From NCBI GenBank assembly GCA_902464595.1, contig CABQJX010000141.1, positions 1 to 6,445 of the forward strand: DNA of 6,445 nucleotides, read 5' to 3'. This document shows positions 1-6,220 of the stretch, piece by piece; position 1 is the stretch's first letter, and each line of letters begins with the position of its first letter. The notes beneath the pieces were generated by a model. The model saw only the letters and a list, made by a program, of their open reading frames with translations, was not told the origin of the DNA and searched no databases. This DNA is from an uncultured Lachnoclostridium sp. (lineage in GTDB: Bacteria; Bacillota; Clostridia; Lachnospirales; Lachnospiraceae). Made by a program: the position numbers and the translations under genes.

Positions 1-15
1 TATCCGGGACATTTT

Positions 16-48
16 CATTTGTGATATACTGAGACATTATCATAAATG
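16..48. promoter_or_regulatory. Candidate operator: imperfect inverted repeat over P1
   Basis: CATTTGTGATA (16-26) and TATCATAAATG (38-48) are inverted copies matching at 10 of 11 positions, separated by 11 nt. Arm centres are 22 bp apart, about two helical turns, so both face the same side of the DNA. The repeat overlaps the -35 box at 29-34 and the spacer of the predicted promoter, a typical repressor position. It lacks the central CG of classical LacI-family operators, and its spacing is wider than a CRP site. Assigning it to the adjacent LacI-family protein is an inference from position. Confidence 0.45.
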
Positions 49-57
49 GCTTATAAT
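29..57 (+). promoter_or_regulatory. Predicted sigma-A-type promoter P1 for the operon
   Basis: A perfect TATAAT at 52-57 lies 17 nt downstream of CTGAGA at 29-34, which matches TTGACA at four of six positions. Transcription would start near 64, leaving an A-rich leader of about 150 nt before the regulator gene. It is the best promoter match I see in the upstream region and points toward the gene cluster. The imperfect inverted repeat at 16-48 covers its -35 box and most of its spacer, so a repressor bound there would block it. This is read by eye; no start site has been mapped. Confidence 0.6.
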
Positions 58-84
58 AAATGGACAAAAACAACAAAAACACAC

Positions 85-113
85 TTGCTTTTTACAGGAC
101 AATATGGTAAACT
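85..113 (+). promoter_or_regulatory. Possible second promoter P2 (extended -10 type)
   Basis: TTGCTT at 85-90 and TAAACT at 108-113 are 17 nt apart, and TGG at 105-107 supplies a TGn extension directly before the -10 element. The hexamers match consensus at only three and four of six positions, so this is weaker than the promoter at 29-57. A small inverted repeat, TTTAC (91-95) and GTAAA (107-111), sits across its spacer and -10. It may be a secondary start or chance in AT-rich sequence. Confidence 0.25.
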
Positions 114-205
114 CCCAATATAGATATGAAAATTTTACAGAAAAATAGCTGAAAAAATATGGAAACTTTTGGAAAATCAGAAAAATGAGGAAAGCCACAA
201 GTCAG

Positions 206-213
206 AAGGGGGG
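206..213 (+). promoter_or_regulatory. Shine-Dalgarno site that decides the regulator's start
   Basis: AAGGGGGG lies just before the regulator's helix-turn-helix. It is 7 nt from a GTG at 221 and only 1 nt from the ATG at 215. The more upstream in-frame ATG at 185 has only a weak GGAAAA-type sequence ahead of it. The site therefore argues that translation begins at 215 or 221, not 185. By spacing alone the GTG is the better fit. Confidence 0.6.
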
Positions 214-214
214 A

Positions 215-1240
215 ATGGCAGTGACCATCAGTGAGATTGCCAAATTATCAGGTGTTTCTGTAGCGACCGTATCCAGAGTGATCAATAACAAGGGTTATGT
301 AAAAGAAGAAACCCGCAGACAGGTGGAACAGGTGATCCGTGAGCACGGTTACCGCTCCGGTTCAGGATCACGGCCTGTTTCTTCCCAGGGAAGCGCTATG
401 ATCGCGGTGATCATGGCGGAGCGTCCCTTTCCTTTTTCCTCCCGTATTCTGGAAGCGATTGAAGCCAGGGCGGCGGAGCATGGGGACAGCGTTTTGTTTT
501 ACAGTACGGGGAGGGACTGTGCCAGGGAGCTTCGGGCCATGGAGCAGGCCGTAGAGCATCAGGTAAAAGGGATTCTTCTTCTTCCTGTGACGGATTCAGG
601 CATGGAAATGGAACACCGGATCCGGGAGGTTGAGAGGCAGGGGATCCCGGTGGTGCTGATCAACTGTAATCGTTACCGCGAGGATTATGACAGCGTTCTC
701 ATTGACAATGGACAGGTGATCTATGACGGAGCCCGCCTTTTATGGGAACGGGGACATCAAAAGATCGGTTTTATTACATGTCCGGAGCTGGTCAAGGGCG
801 TGATGCCTCGTCTGGACGGCTTTCGCAAGTTTCTGTCGGATCATCAGATCCCTGTGAAAGAGGAATACATATATGACGGGGAGTTTGAGGAAAGCAGCGG
901 ATACGAGGCATGCCGTGCACTCCTTGGGCTGGAGGATCCTCCTACGGCGATCCTTGCTTCCTGCAGCTCCATTACCCTTGGCTGTTACCGGTATCTGAAC
1001 GAGAATCACCGGAAGCTGGGGGAGGACGTTGCCCTTGTGGGATTTGACGATATTTCCCTCATCGGCTCCCTGGGATACCCGGTTACCACCATGGAGCATC
1101 CCTCCTGGGAATTGGGACGCAGCGCCTGCGATTTGATGTATATGAGAGTGGGGGAAAAGTCAGAAGACTGGCTTCACCGCAAGCTGATCCTCAGCACCAG
1201 AACCAACCTGAGGGGAAGCGAGGGGAAGATTTGCAGTTAG
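215..1240 (+). CDS. LacI-family transcriptional regulator, likely local repressor
   Basis: This 341-residue protein has the LacI-family layout: an N-terminal helix-turn-helix at about residues 4-23 (TISEIAKLSGVSVATVSRVI) followed by a periplasmic-binding-protein-like sensor domain. Family landmarks include RLDGF near 199-203, GFDD near 276-279 and the terminal PVTTMEHP segment. The start at 215 is chosen because an in-frame ATG at 185 lacks a good ribosome site and would add ten residues before the family start; GTG at 221 is a real alternative. Two departures stand out. The hinge reads YRSGSGSRPV where the family usually has a helix with an ARSL-like core. The usual Asn-Asp of the effector pocket is Cys-Ser (250-251). 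It heads the operon-like cluster, 28 nt before yjjI, so it probably controls these genes and itself in response to a substrate or product. The effector cannot be named. Confidence 0.93.
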   Translation: MAVTISEIAKLSGVSVATVSRVINNKGYVKEETRRQVEQVIREHGYRSGSGSRPVSSQGSAMIAVIMAERPFPFSSRILEAIEARAAEHGDSVLFYSTGRDCARELRAMEQAVEHQVKGILLLPVTDSGMEMEHRIREVERQGIPVVLINCNRYREDYDSVLIDNGQVIYDGARLLWERGHQKIGFITCPELVKGVMPRLDGFRKFLSDHQIPVKEEYIYDGEFEESSGYEACRALLGLEDPPTAILASCSSITLGCYRYLNENHRKLGEDVALVGFDDISLIGSLGYPVTTMEHPSWELGRSACDLMYMRVGEKSEDWLHRKLILSTRTNLRGSEGKICS

Positions 1241-1268
1241 AGATCCAGTATAGAAAGAGGTAGATAAT

Positions 1269-2768
1269 ATGACAGAACGATTCAATGCAAAATTAGAGGA
1301 GATCAAAGGGATCATTGGGGATCCGAAGCTTACTTATCCCCAGCGCCTCATTGAGCTGGCAAAGGCGGCTGAAAATCTTCCGGAGCCGGTGGCTCTCAGC
1401 GAGGATGCAAAATGGTTTGTGGAGCAGGGCGTCGTATTTGATATGGGAGAGGGGAACGCCCCTTACCGGCCCCGGTATGTGGTTCCGGATTACGATCTGT
1501 TTATGAAGCAGGGAAGCAAATTTTTGATGCTGGATCCGCCAAAGGATATTTGGGATGCAGTATCCAATCTTCTGATCCTGTACCGCTTCGTGCCGTCGGT
1601 GATCGCGGGGCCAGTGTACATCGGCCACATTGACCGGCTGTTAGAGCCTTTTGTGAAGGACGAGGAGGAGGCCCGCCATGCCATCCGCATTTTCCTTACC
1701 CATGTGGATCGGACGATCAGCGATTCCTTCTGCCACGCCAATATCGGCCCTTACGATACAAAGGCAGGACGAATCATCTTAGATCTGTCCGCAGAAATGC
1801 AGCGGCCTGTTCCCAATATGTCTATGATCTTTAACGAGCACACTTCCCCGGAGTTTGCTAAAAAAGCAATTGAGACCGGGCTTGTGACGGCAAAACCCAG
1901 CTTTGTCAATGATGAGATGTACCGGGCAGACTGGGGGCCGGATTATGCCATTGTCAGCTGCTACAACGCCCTTCCGATCGGAGGAGGAGGCCTGACCCTG
2001 GGACGGCTGAACCTAAAGAAGCTGGCGGATCTGGCCCAGAGCCGGGAACAGCTTTTGGAGGATCTTCTTCCAAGGGCAGTGGCCGCCCAGTGCGAGCAGA
2101 TGGATAAAAGGGATACCTTCATTTTTGAGGAGGGACATTTCCTGGAGAACACCTTCCTGACAGAGGAAGGGCTGATCCGCAAAGACCGTTTTGTAGGAAT
2201 GTTTGGACTGGTAGGACTGGCGGAATGCGTCAATCAGACCCTTCATCTCACGAAGCCGGAGGAGCGCTACGGCCACGGGGCAGAGGCGGAAACATTTGCC
2301 CTTGAGATCCTGGAGCGGATCCACAGCCAGGTGAAAGGGTATCAGCCGAAATATGGAACATTTGCCCTTCACGGCCAGGTGGGGATCTCCACTGATTACG
2401 GCGTTACTCCCAATACCCGCGTACCGGTGGGAGAGGAGCCTTCCCTTCCCGAGCATCTTCTGTTTACGGCAAAGACTCAGAAGCATTTTGCGGCAGGAAT
2501 CGGTGAGCTGTTCCCCTTTGAGGAGACAGCCAAGAAGAATCCTCAGGCGGTTCTGGATATTATCCAGGGGGCTTTCAGCCAGGGGATGCGCTATTTTTCC
2601 TTCTATTCCGACAGCTCAGATGTGATCCGGGTTACTGGTTATCTGGTAAAACGGTCGGATATTGAGAAGTATGACCGGGGAGAGGCATGTATCGGCAACT
2701 CAACGGTTTTGGGAAGCGGAGCCAGCAAAGGCCTCCATATCTTTGAACGGAGTGTGCGGAATGTATGA
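1269..2768 (+). CDS. yjjI: YjjI-family glycyl radical enzyme
   Basis: This 499-residue cytosolic enzyme matches my recollection of the YjjI family (about 500 residues), much shorter than pyruvate formate-lyase or diol dehydratase-type members (about 760-850). The radical-bearing glycine is Gly457 in RVTGY (454-458), a context also resembling NrdD's RVCGYL. Forty-two residues follow it, a longer tail than in most of the superfamily. Candidate thiyl cysteines are Cys231 (in VSCYN, just before a Gly-rich loop at 238-241) and Cys155 (DSFCHANIG); the sequence alone does not decide. AAAGAGG at 1254-1260, 8 nt before the ATG, supports the start. Its partner activase follows with an 8-bp overlap, confirming the pair. 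To my knowledge the reaction of YjjI is not established. Next to a nucleoside hydrolase and nucleoside importer, a radical step on a pentose or nucleoside product is a reasonable guess. Such enzymes are destroyed by oxygen, so use is anaerobic. Confidence 0.92.
   Translation: MTERFNAKLEEIKGIIGDPKLTYPQRLIELAKAAENLPEPVALSEDAKWFVEQGVVFDMGEGNAPYRPRYVVPDYDLFMKQGSKFLMLDPPKDIWDAVSNLLILYRFVPSVIAGPVYIGHIDRLLEPFVKDEEEARHAIRIFLTHVDRTISDSFCHANIGPYDTKAGRIILDLSAEMQRPVPNMSMIFNEHTSPEFAKKAIETGLVTAKPSFVNDEMYRADWGPDYAIVSCYNALPIGGGGLTLGRLNLKKLADLAQSREQLLEDLLPRAVAAQCEQMDKRDTFIFEEGHFLENTFLTEEGLIRKDRFVGMFGLVGLAECVNQTLHLTKPEERYGHGAEAETFALEILERIHSQVKGYQPKYGTFALHGQVGISTDYGVTPNTRVPVGEEPSLPEHLLFTAKTQKHFAAGIGELFPFEETAKKNPQAVLDIIQGAFSQGMRYFSFYSDSSDVIRVTGYLVKRSDIEKYDRGEACIGNSTVLGSGASKGLHIFERSVRNV
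2748..2752 (+). promoter_or_regulatory. Ribosome site inside yjjI that sets the yjjW start
   Basis: CGGAG sits 8 nt before the ATG at 2761, inside the last codons of yjjI. It supports an activase start overlapping the yjjI stop by 8 bp. The open frame extends upstream to 2662, but that stretch lies over the yjjI 3' end and would precede the normal activase N-terminus. The overlap suggests translational coupling of enzyme and activase. Confidence 0.6.
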
Positions 2769-3594
2769 TGCAGGGCTTGTAAACAGGATTATTCCTTTTA
2801 GCTGTGTGGACGGGCCAGGAAATCGGAGCGCCGTTTTTTTCCAGGGCTGTGATTTTCATTGCTCCTATTGTCACAATCCTGAAACCCAGAATCTGTGTAA
2901 CGGATGCGGAGCCTGCGTGAAGGTCTGCCCCAAAGGAGCTCTCAGCATGAAGGAGGGAAAGACCCTATGGGATCCCTCCCTCTGTTGCGGCTGTGATGCC
3001 TGTCTCATGGCCTGTCCGTTTAACAGCTCCCCTAAGGTGCGGTGGATGACAGTGGAGGAGATTCTCCATGAACTGAAGGCTGCCCTTCCCTTTATCACAG
3101 GGATCACCATTTCAGGAGGGGAGTGCAGCCGGTATGACCGCTTTGCGGCAAAGCTGTTTGAGCAGTTTCATCGTTTGGGAAAGACCGCTTTTTGTGATAC
3201 CAATGGCCAAAGGCCTTTCCGGGAATTGACGGAACTGACAAATGCCATGGATATGGCTATGTTGGACGTAAAGGCCTGGGACGATGAGCTGCACCGAAGG
3301 CTTACAGGAAGCTCCAATGAGGTGGTTCTTGATAATCTGGATTACCTGGCTTCCATAGGAAAACTTTATGAGGTTCGGACGGTGATCGTGCCAGGTCTGT
3401 TAGAAAATGAGGAGACCGTTATAGAGGTGAGCAGGAAATTGGCACGGTTCCCCAAGGTGCGTTATAAGCTGATCAAATACCGTCCCTGGGGTGTAAGGCC
3501 CCCTCTTGATGTAGTGCCGCCTGCAGACGGATACATGGAGGAGCTTCAGTCCCTGGCTTACGAAAACGGGGCTGGTGCGGTAGTGATCACGTAA
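2761..3594 (+). CDS. yjjW: YjjW-family glycyl radical enzyme activase (radical SAM)
   Basis: This 277-residue protein would cleave S-adenosylmethionine reductively to make the 5'-deoxyadenosyl radical that abstracts hydrogen from Gly457 of the neighbouring YjjI protein. The radical SAM cluster ligands are Cys30, Cys34 and Cys37 (CDFHCSYC, spacing CxxxCxxC). Next comes a ferredoxin-like insert with two [4Fe-4S] motifs, Cys46/49/52/56 and Cys75/78/81/85, as in many activases of non-pyruvate-formate-lyase enzymes. ISGGE at 117-121 is the SAM-binding GGE motif; it is followed by Cys122 instead of the frequent proline. The N-terminal FSCVDGPGNRSAVFFQGC is typical of this activase family. The start at 2761 is supported by CGGAG 8 nt upstream and by family length. 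The 8-bp overlap with yjjI strongly implies they are made together. The next gene begins 54 nt later. Confidence 0.93.
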   Translation: MYDAGLVNRIIPFSCVDGPGNRSAVFFQGCDFHCSYCHNPETQNLCNGCGACVKVCPKGALSMKEGKTLWDPSLCCGCDACLMACPFNSSPKVRWMTVEEILHELKAALPFITGITISGGECSRYDRFAAKLFEQFHRLGKTAFCDTNGQRPFRELTELTNAMDMAMLDVKAWDDELHRRLTGSSNEVVLDNLDYLASIGKLYEVRTVIVPGLLENEETVIEVSRKLARFPKVRYKLIKYRPWGVRPPLDVVPPADGYMEELQSLAYENGAGAVVIT

Positions 3595-3599
3595 TGTAA

Positions 3600-3621
3600 A
3601 AAGGCAGAGGAAAGGCAGAGG
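3600..3621 (+). repeat. Tandem 11-bp repeat in the yjjW-hydrolase gap
   Basis: AAAGGCAGAGG occurs twice back to back (3600-3610 and 3611-3621) in the 54-nt gap. The purine-rich units resemble Shine-Dalgarno cores but lie at least 27 nt from the next start codon, too far for normal initiation. Slippage duplication or an RNA-level role are both possible. Nothing else in the gap looks structured. Confidence 0.7.
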
Positions 3622-3648
3622 AGCCATAAGAAAGTTGGGACAAATAAG

Positions 3649-4623
3649 ATGAAACGCAAGATCATATTTAGCTGCGATACGGGGATTGATGACGCTTTGG
3701 CTCTGGCTTATCTGGCAGCCCAGGATGAGTGTCAGGTGATTGGGGTTACGGTATCCTACGGCATGGGAAAGGTGGAAAATACCTTTCGCAATACAAAGTA
3801 TATTTTAAAGCTGCTGGGGCGGGAGGATATACCGGTGATCATGGGGAGCGAAGCGCCTTTAAGCGGAATTGTGCCGGATTACAGCGGAGGAAGCCGGTTT
3901 CACGGCATGGACGGTATCGGAAACGTGCTGGGAGAGGCAAAGCCGGAAGAGTTTGGAAATGCCCGGCCTGGACAGGCAGTGGACTTTATTCTGGAAATGA
4001 TCCGGAAGTACAAAAAAGACTTGGTGTGGGTTACCAGCGGCCCCCTGACAGAGATCGCCAGGGTTTGGGAGAAGGATCCTGAAACTGCCGGCCAGGTGGG
4101 GGCTGTCTATGTGATGGGAGGTTCCCTGGCAGCTCCCGGAAACGCAGGGGATTACAGGAGCGCTGTGGGCGAGGCAAATGTGCTTTTAGACGTTCCGGCT
4201 GCTGCGAAGGTACTGGATTCCAGCCTTCCGGTGGTGCTTGTGGGATTGGATGTTACCCGTAAGACTCTGCTGCGGTATGAGGATCATGAGCGGTTAAAGG
4301 CCATAGGGACGAAACGCTCCCTGTTCTTTTATGAGGCGTTGAAGCACTACCTTGACGCTTACCGCCAGTTCCATCCCTATCTGGATGGATGTGGGCTTCA
4401 CGACCCTCTGGCGGCAGCGGCAGCGGTGCATCCGGAACTTTTGACTGTGGTTCCCATGCATATGATGTGTGTGACGGAGGGGCCCTGGACGGGCAGGACG
4501 ATGGAAAATGTCCTCCGGTGCAATGACAGGGAGTATCCCATGGGGGCAGCCCTTTTTGTCAATGTATCAGCCTTTGAGAAAGAGTTTTTCGGAAAGGTGG
4601 AAGAATTGCTGGCTCGCAGCTGA
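3649..4623 (+). CDS. Nucleoside hydrolase (IUNH family)
   Basis: This 324-residue cytosolic enzyme would hydrolyse the N-glycosidic bond of a nucleoside to base plus free pentose. The N-terminal metal motif is SCDTGIDDALAL (8-19), where the family normally has DxDPGxDD. By comparison with the Crithidia enzyme, Asp10, Asp15, Thr134 and Asp252 of the calcium site are kept, as are Asp14, His85 (HGMDG) and the catalytic-type His251 (GLHDP). Several positions differ: Ser8 for Asp, Thr11 for Pro, no Asn in the usual AGN segment near 37-40, and about four extra residues between Asn165 and Glu175. Ala176 lies in EAN where EFN is common. Length is normal, and no signal peptide is seen. A GGGA 8 nt before the ATG is a weak ribosome site. 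Between the radical enzyme pair and the importer genes, it probably acts on the imported nucleoside. The exact substrate cannot be read from the sequence. Confidence 0.9.
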   Translation: MKRKIIFSCDTGIDDALALAYLAAQDECQVIGVTVSYGMGKVENTFRNTKYILKLLGREDIPVIMGSEAPLSGIVPDYSGGSRFHGMDGIGNVLGEAKPEEFGNARPGQAVDFILEMIRKYKKDLVWVTSGPLTEIARVWEKDPETAGQVGAVYVMGGSLAAPGNAGDYRSAVGEANVLLDVPAAAKVLDSSLPVVLVGLDVTRKTLLRYEDHERLKAIGTKRSLFFYEALKHYLDAYRQFHPYLDGCGLHDPLAAAAAVHPELLTVVPMHMMCVTEGPWTGRTMENVLRCNDREYPMGAALFVNVSAFEKEFFGKVEELLARS

Positions 4624-4680
4624 CAGGAGAAGAACGTGCAGCCAGACCGCTGGGTGAGACAGCCCTTTGGCCGGGTGGGG

Positions 4681-4687
4681 AAAGGAG
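4681..4687 (+). promoter_or_regulatory. Shine-Dalgarno site for the ABC ATPase
   Basis: AAAGGAG is 6 nt before the ATG at 4694. It favours that start over an in-frame TTG at 4667, which would add nine residues (MAGWGKEKQ) foreign to the family's N-terminus. The site itself lies within the longer reading, consistent with 4694 being the true start. Confidence 0.7.
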
Positions 4688-4693
4688 AAACAG

Positions 4694-6217
4694 ATGGAAC
4701 ATTTGCTTGAAGTAAAGGACGTGACCAAGATCTATGAGGGCGGCGTCCTGGCAAACCACAACGTGAATTTCACGGTGGATCAGGGTGAGATCCATGCTCT
4801 GGTGGGAGAAAACGGAGCAGGGAAAAGCACACTGATGAAGATGCTTTACGGATTGGAGGACGTAACCTCCGGGCATATCTATATGAACGGTGAGGAATTA
4901 AAGCTTTCCTCCAGCAAGGATGCCATCGCTCACGGCATCGGTATGGTACATCAGCATTTTATGCTGGTAGATTCCCTTACGGGGGCAGAGAATATGATGC
5001 TGGGGCTAAAAAAGACAAGCTTTATCACCAACCGGAAGCGGGATATTGACATCACCAACGAAGTGGCAAAAAAATATAATTTTGAGATCGACGCTTCCCG
5101 GCGGGTCCGGGATATGAGCGTGGGGATGAAGCAGAAGCTGGAAATTTTAAAGATCCTATACCGGAGTGCAAAGCTCATTATCCTGGATGAGCCTACCGCC
5201 GTGCTGACCCCTCAGGAGACAGAGGAGTTATTTGAGCGGCTTTTGGAGCTGAAAAAGCGGGGTATGACCATGATCTTTATTTCCCACAAGCTAAATGAGG
5301 TCAAGCGGATCAGCGACCGCATCACGGTTTTGAAGGGCGGCGTCACCAAGGGAACCTATCTGACCAAGGATGTGTCGGAGGAAGATATTTCCAATCTGAT
5401 GGTAGGCCGTGAAATCTCCTTTGAGTATGACAAGGAGAAGATTGAGCCAGGTGAGGCTGTTTTAAAAGCAGAGGGTTTAAAATATGTAGACAAGTTCAAA
5501 ATCCCCAAGCTTTCCGGCGTCAGCTTTGAGGTGTGCCGCGGGGAAATCGTAGGGATCGCAGGAGTAGAGGGAAATGGGCAGAGCGAGCTGATTTCTATCA
5601 TCACGGGAAATATGCGGGCCATTGACGGAAAGGTATTTTTAAATGGAACGGATATTACCCAGGAATCCGTTCCCCATATCCGGGCAGTGGGCATGTCCCA
5701 TGTGCCGGAGGACCGCATGATCGACGGCTGTGCGCCGGAGATGTCGGTTCAGGAAAACCTTACGGTATCCAATATTGATACCTTTGCCAATCAGTTTGGT
5801 ATGATCCAGAGCGGAAAGATACGGGAATTTTGCAAAAACCAGATACGGGAGTTCAATGTAAAGACAAAGGACGAGAACCAGGCCATTGGAAGCCTGTCCG
5901 GAGGAAATATCCAGAAGGTGATCGTGGCCAGGGAGTTTAAGGCAGGAAGCGACCTTTTGGTGTTAAATCAGCCTACCCGCGGTGTGGATGTTGGGGCGAT
6001 CTCCTTTATCCACTCCAAGATTCTGGAGATGAGAAGCGACAATAAGGCGATCCTCCTTGTATCGGCTGACTTAAACGAGCTGATCTCTTTAAGCGACCGG
6101 ATCCTGGTGATGCACAAAGGAAAGATCGTAGGAGCCCTTAATAATTCGCCGAAGGTGACAGAGCAGGAGCTGGGTCTTTATATGCTGGGCCTTAAAAAGC
6201 AGGAAGGGTTGGGATAG
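4694..6217 (+). CDS. nupA: ATPase of BMP-type nucleoside ABC importer (YufO/NupA-like)
   Basis: This 507-residue protein carries two tandem ABC domains and would power uptake from the inner membrane face. Domain 1 (about 1-245) is complete: Walker A GENGAGKST (38-46), Q-loop MVHQHFML with Gln87, signature MSVGMKQ (141-147), Walker B LIILDEP (161-167) and His198. Domain 2 (about 255-500) is degenerate at catalytic points: GNGQSE (293-298) has Gln for the Walker A lysine, LNQP (424-427) replaces DEP, and Ala458 replaces the H-loop histidine, while LSGGNIQK (401-408) is intact. The MSVGMKQKLEILKILYR form of the first signature is typical of YufO/NupA ATPases of BMP-family nucleoside transporters, separating it from RbsA-like sugar ATPases. 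The start at 4694 has a strong ribosome site. The permease follows after 3 nt. The symbol follows Lactococcus naming and the exact substrate is inferred. Confidence 0.9.
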   Translation: MEHLLEVKDVTKIYEGGVLANHNVNFTVDQGEIHALVGENGAGKSTLMKMLYGLEDVTSGHIYMNGEELKLSSSKDAIAHGIGMVHQHFMLVDSLTGAENMMLGLKKTSFITNRKRDIDITNEVAKKYNFEIDASRRVRDMSVGMKQKLEILKILYRSAKLIILDEPTAVLTPQETEELFERLLELKKRGMTMIFISHKLNEVKRISDRITVLKGGVTKGTYLTKDVSEEDISNLMVGREISFEYDKEKIEPGEAVLKAEGLKYVDKFKIPKLSGVSFEVCRGEIVGIAGVEGNGQSELISIITGNMRAIDGKVFLNGTDITQESVPHIRAVGMSHVPEDRMIDGCAPEMSVQENLTVSNIDTFANQFGMIQSGKIREFCKNQIREFNVKTKDENQAIGSLSGGNIQKVIVAREFKAGSDLLVLNQPTRGVDVGAISFIHSKILEMRSDNKAILLVSADLNELISLSDRILVMHKGKIVGALNNSPKVTEQELGLYMLGLKKQEGLG

Positions 6218-6220
6218 ATC

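Noticed and set aside
16..48. CRP/FNR-type site in the inverted repeat (TGTGA)
   Set aside because: Half-sites are 11 nt or more apart instead of the short gap of such sites, and the right arm reads TATCATA, not TCACA.
185..214. Upstream ATG at 185 as the regulator start
   Set aside because: It has only a weak ribosome site and adds ten residues before the usual family N-terminus, while a strong purine-rich site lies just before 215-221.
64..214. Riboswitch, for example purine-type, in the leader
   Set aside because: ATATGG and similar pieces occur, but I could not assemble the paired stems or conserved junctions of a purine aptamer; the leader is A-rich with only short weak pairings.
1231..1254. 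Promoter for yjjI alone (TTGCAG and TATAGA)
   Set aside because: The two elements are only 12 nt apart, too close for a sigma-A promoter.
2013..2486. 157-codon minus-strand open frame opposite yjjI, and other antisense frames across the window
   Set aside because: They lie wholly opposite well-supported genes, show no recognisable motifs and have the look of codon-bias shadows.
2662..2760. N-terminal extension of the activase into yjjI
   Set aside because: The extra residues lie over the 3' end of yjjI in another frame and do not resemble activases; the ATG at 2761 has a good ribosome site and gives normal length.
4624..4693. Terminator between the hydrolase and ATPase genes
   Set aside because: Only a 4-bp stem (CCAG/CTGG) is visible and no T-run follows it.
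5560..6090. Degenerate second ATP site of the ABC protein as a sign of decay
   Set aside because: A changed Walker A lysine, Walker B and H-loop in the second half is, as I know it, normal for the YufO/NupA family; the frame is intact.
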